Shown here one piece after another: positions 61,247 through 64,000 of a stretch of DNA of 64,000 nucleotides (its first letter is position 1; every line of letters starts with the position of its first letter). This stretch comes from Amphirosellinia nigrospora (taxonomy: Eukaryota; Ascomycota; Sordariomycetes; Xylariales; Xylariaceae). The stretch covers positions 4,022,001-4,086,000 of the forward strand of contig SCHM01000001.1 of NCBI GenBank assembly GCA_004123355.1, in the 5' to 3' direction. Below the pieces are notes generated by a model. The model was not told where the DNA came from, did not search any database, and was given only the letters and a program-made list of their open reading frames with translations. The position numbers and the translations under genes are program-made.

Positions 61247-64000
61247 ATGTCTGAAGCGCGAGTGTCTTCGCGCCGGGCGAGAGCTGGCGACGATGTCGTT
61301 GGCCAGTTCCTTATCGGCTCCGAGATAGGAAAAGGCAGCTTTGCGCAGGTCTACATGGGCAAGCACAAGGTTCGCACCCCTTAGTTTTCTCGCGTCGACC
61401 TATACGCTGGTCTTTTGTATTTCCAACAATTCTCGTTCCCTGTTGTATGTTGATAAAACCGGAAGGAGGTTCCCTGGCGGTTGTGTGGTGTGGTACACTC
61501 ATTCCGACCATCTAGCCATTGTCGGGAGACGTAGAAGTTGACTAATGATAAATGTGAAGGTATCCGGCGCTGCGGTCGCCATTAAATCCGTCGAGCTCGC
61601 CCGATTAAACAAGAAGTTAAAGGACAACCTTTATAGCGAAATCAAGATTCTCAAGAAGCTCCGGCATCCACACATCGTGGCCCTCCATGACTGCGTCGAG
61701 TCGTCAACTCACATCAACCTCATCATGGAATACTGCGAACTTGGAGACCTCTCGCTATTTATTAAGAAGAGGGATAAGCTCATAACACATCCTGCTACTT
61801 GCGACCTCGCGCGGAAATATCCCAGTGTCCCTGGATCAGGTTTGAATGAAGTCGTGATTCGGCATTTCTTAAAACAACTCGCTAGTGCCCTGCAATTCCT
61901 ACGGGAAGGCAACTTCGTTCATCGAGATATAAAGCCGCAGAACCTCCTTCTTCTTCCATCCGTGACATATCGAGAATCAAATCAGGAAAGCCGAGCGATC
62001 CTCAGCGCCAGTCAAGACTCATTGATACCGGCGGTTGGATTACAGTCCCTACCAATGCTGAAACTGGCAGACTTCGGGTTTGCTCGGGTTCTACCATCTA
62101 CCTCGCTCGCAGAAACACTGTGTGGATCGCCCCTGTATATGGCACCTGAGATACTTCGTTACGAGCGGTACGATGCCAAAGCCGATCTTTGGTCCGTTGG
62201 AACTGTAGCCTTCGAAATGATAAGTGGAAAGCCCCCATTTCGGGCTAGTAATCATGTCGAGCTGCTACGAAAAATTGAGAGTAACAATGATAATATCAAG
62301 TTCCCCAAGGAAGTTCAGGTTACACCAGATCTCAAGGCTTTGATTCGTGCTTTGCTTAAGCGTAAACCTGTTGAAAGAATGAGTTTCGAGGATTTCTTCA
62401 ATCACGATGCTATTGCAGACCCCATCCCTGGCCTAGTTGAAGACGACCTTCCAAGGTCACACCGACTATCCTCCAGAGACTCACGGGTTCTCCAAAACAG
62501 ATGAACCACGATTAGAAGGGCGACGTTTGTCGACGCATCATCGTTATCGGACTGATACAGACATCGTACATCGAGACACAGATCAATCATTACCTCGCGA
62601 GAAGCCGTCGAAATCTTCACCTTTGGCTACCACTCCCGAACTCGAGAACCAACATGACCCAGCCCAATATACAGCTCCGGTGGGCCGTTCTCCACAAAAT
62701 AATATTGCACCGGGCCTTGGGATACAACGTCCTCCATCAGTTCCCTCAACGTCAGCGTATTCAAAACAACCTCTCGCAGAGGAGCGGCGGCATCAAGGCA
62801 ATTCTAATGCTTCGGTAAACAAATTCTCGCGTGATGAAAAATCATCATCCTCGTATGGCGATAACAGTACAGGAAAGGACAAGGGTAAACACTACAGTTC
62901 ACGAGATGAGCGAGAAAGGGTCGCTCATGATATCGCTTTCGAGAGAGACTATGTCGTCGTGGAAAAGAAACACGTTGAAGTCAATGCATTTGCGGATGAG
63001 CTGGCCGCTAAAGGTACACAGACGCAGAGTTTGCCTCACCGATCAGGGCATGTGGTTCGGCGTGCTACGCAACAAGGTGATCCACGATCAACCACCGGGC
63101 TGTCCCAGCTCAACCGTCCAACGCCTTACAAATAGCACAAGGAAGACAACGACCAGATAGTCATCATCGAAGTTCTTACGAGAAGAACATGTCAGGAAGC
63201 CCTAGTTCAACTACCTCGGTTATTTCCAAAGCTATTCAAGATGCCAGCTTAAGGCTCTTCGGTATCAGATACCCCTCGCATATGCTTGGTAAGGGTGCAT
63301 CCCCTCCACATATGTATAACCCTTTCCCATCATATCCACACCAAATACACCCCGGTTTAATTACCGACGGCCGCCAAGGAGTCCCATTGACGAAGACGTC
63401 CGTGTTGCCCAATGTATTGAAGACTTTGCTACGCGCAGCGATGTCGTCTGGGGCTTCGCAGAAGTCAAGTACAAGCAACTTGTGCCGCTCGCCCCATCAA
63501 CAGATGAAGGCCTAGGAGGGGTACTTGCTGAAAAGATGGGCTCAAATGACGAGGAGGGCCTTACCATTGAGGCCATTGTCGTCCTCTCGGAAGAAGCGCT
63601 TGTGTTATATGTCAAGGCACTTTCGCTTCTCGCTAAATCCATGGATATTGCGAGTATTTGGTGGACACGCAAAGCCAAGAGCGAATCTACTGCCACACAA
63701 CATGTCATTAGTCGTGATGCGGCCAGCGCCCAAAACCTTGTAGCAAGGGTGAACTCTGCTGTCCAATGGGTTCGGAAACGTTTCAATGAGACACTAGAGA
63801 AGGCTGAAGTTGTAAAGCTCAAATTGACCGAAGCTCAAAAACAACTCCCCAGGACCACGTGCGCCATCTAAGCAACAATCCAGTCGAAGCCGTCGTGCCT
63901 GGAACTTCGAGTGTCGAGGGCATCGTGTTAACACCTGGTCTCAGTGCCGAGAAGTTGATGTATGACCGAGCTATTGATATGAGTCGGGCGGCTGCAATAA
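61247..64000 (+). CDS. ATG1: Autophagy kinase ATG1 (ULK family), cut at the window edge
   Basis: ATG1 is the serine/threonine kinase that starts autophagosome formation together with ATG13 and ATG17. The start is ATG 61247 ([16 protein letters not shown]). [20 protein letters not shown] is the glycine loop. An intron at 61370-61559 has a good branch site (TGACTAAT) but an unusual donor GTTCGC. Then come [20 protein letters not shown] with the ATP lysine, [27 protein letters not shown] and [11 protein letters not shown], the complete kinase core. A long disordered segment rich in S, Q, H and P follows. The C-terminal tMIT region begins near [20 protein letters not shown] and continues in [20 protein letters not shown] and [20 protein letters not shown]. 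The gene runs off the window at 64000. Frame changes occur near 62455, 63135, 63180, 63380-63480 and 63850. Confidence 0.95.

Overview
The window looks like nuclear DNA of a filamentous ascomycete (Pezizomycotina, most likely Sordariomycetes; Hypocreales is only a guess). The evidence is short introns of about 47-130 bp with GTANGT-like donors and CTAAC/CTGAC-type branch sites, fungal gene types (fused cnxABC, TTI1, YDR124W-like protein, YCF1, CUL4, GPI10, ATG1), and intergenic DNA rich in the palindrome TACCTAGGTA. No rRNA, tRNA, CRISPR array or intact transposon was recognised.

Layout. 3.3-4.5 kb: fatty-acid elongase (+). 5.4-5.8 kb: small conserved protein (-). 6.0-6.5 kb: acidic coiled-coil remnant (+). 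7.45-8.44 kb: FYVE protein (-). 11.6-13.7 kb: molybdopterin precursor gene cnxABC (-). 14.5-16.3 kb: WRAP73/Wdr8 WD40 protein (+). 17.7-19.1 kb: two-RRM RNA-binding protein (+). 21.6-24.9 kb: TTI1 (-). 25.3-26.3 kb: DUF1749 alpha/beta hydrolase (+). 26.8-28.7 kb: cytochrome P450 (+). 33.4-35.4 kb: YDR124W-like protein (-). 42.1-47.3 kb: YCF1-type ABC transporter (-). 48.3-50.9 kb: cullin-4 (+). 51.6-53.8 kb: GPI10 mannosyltransferase (-). 55.0-56.5 kb: ornithine aminotransferase (+). 61.2 kb to the window edge: ATG1 kinase, cut at its 3' end (+). Between these lie long gene-poor stretches (8.4-11.6, 28.7-33.4, 35.4-42.1 and 56.5-61.2 kb).

Most genes are independent housekeeping genes, not a cluster. 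Only the hydrolase-P450 pair, next to 4.7 kb of gene-poor DNA, has an accessory flavour.

Almost every gene is cut into several reading frames. Wherever the family is conserved enough to judge, the breaks are mostly one-base losses in runs of identical bases (worked through for ornithine aminotransferase). Because the same damage hits cullin-4, TTI1, GPI10 and ATG1, the simplest reading is an unpolished long-read assembly rather than real pseudogenes. Gene extents below therefore span several frames.

The most interesting biological signal is in cnxABC. A 100-bp intron with perfect phase joins the MoaA and MoaC halves while removing the second glycine of MoaA's double-glycine motif, and a mitochondrial-presequence-like segment lies between the halves. 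This resembles the MOCS1 alternative-splicing design of animals.
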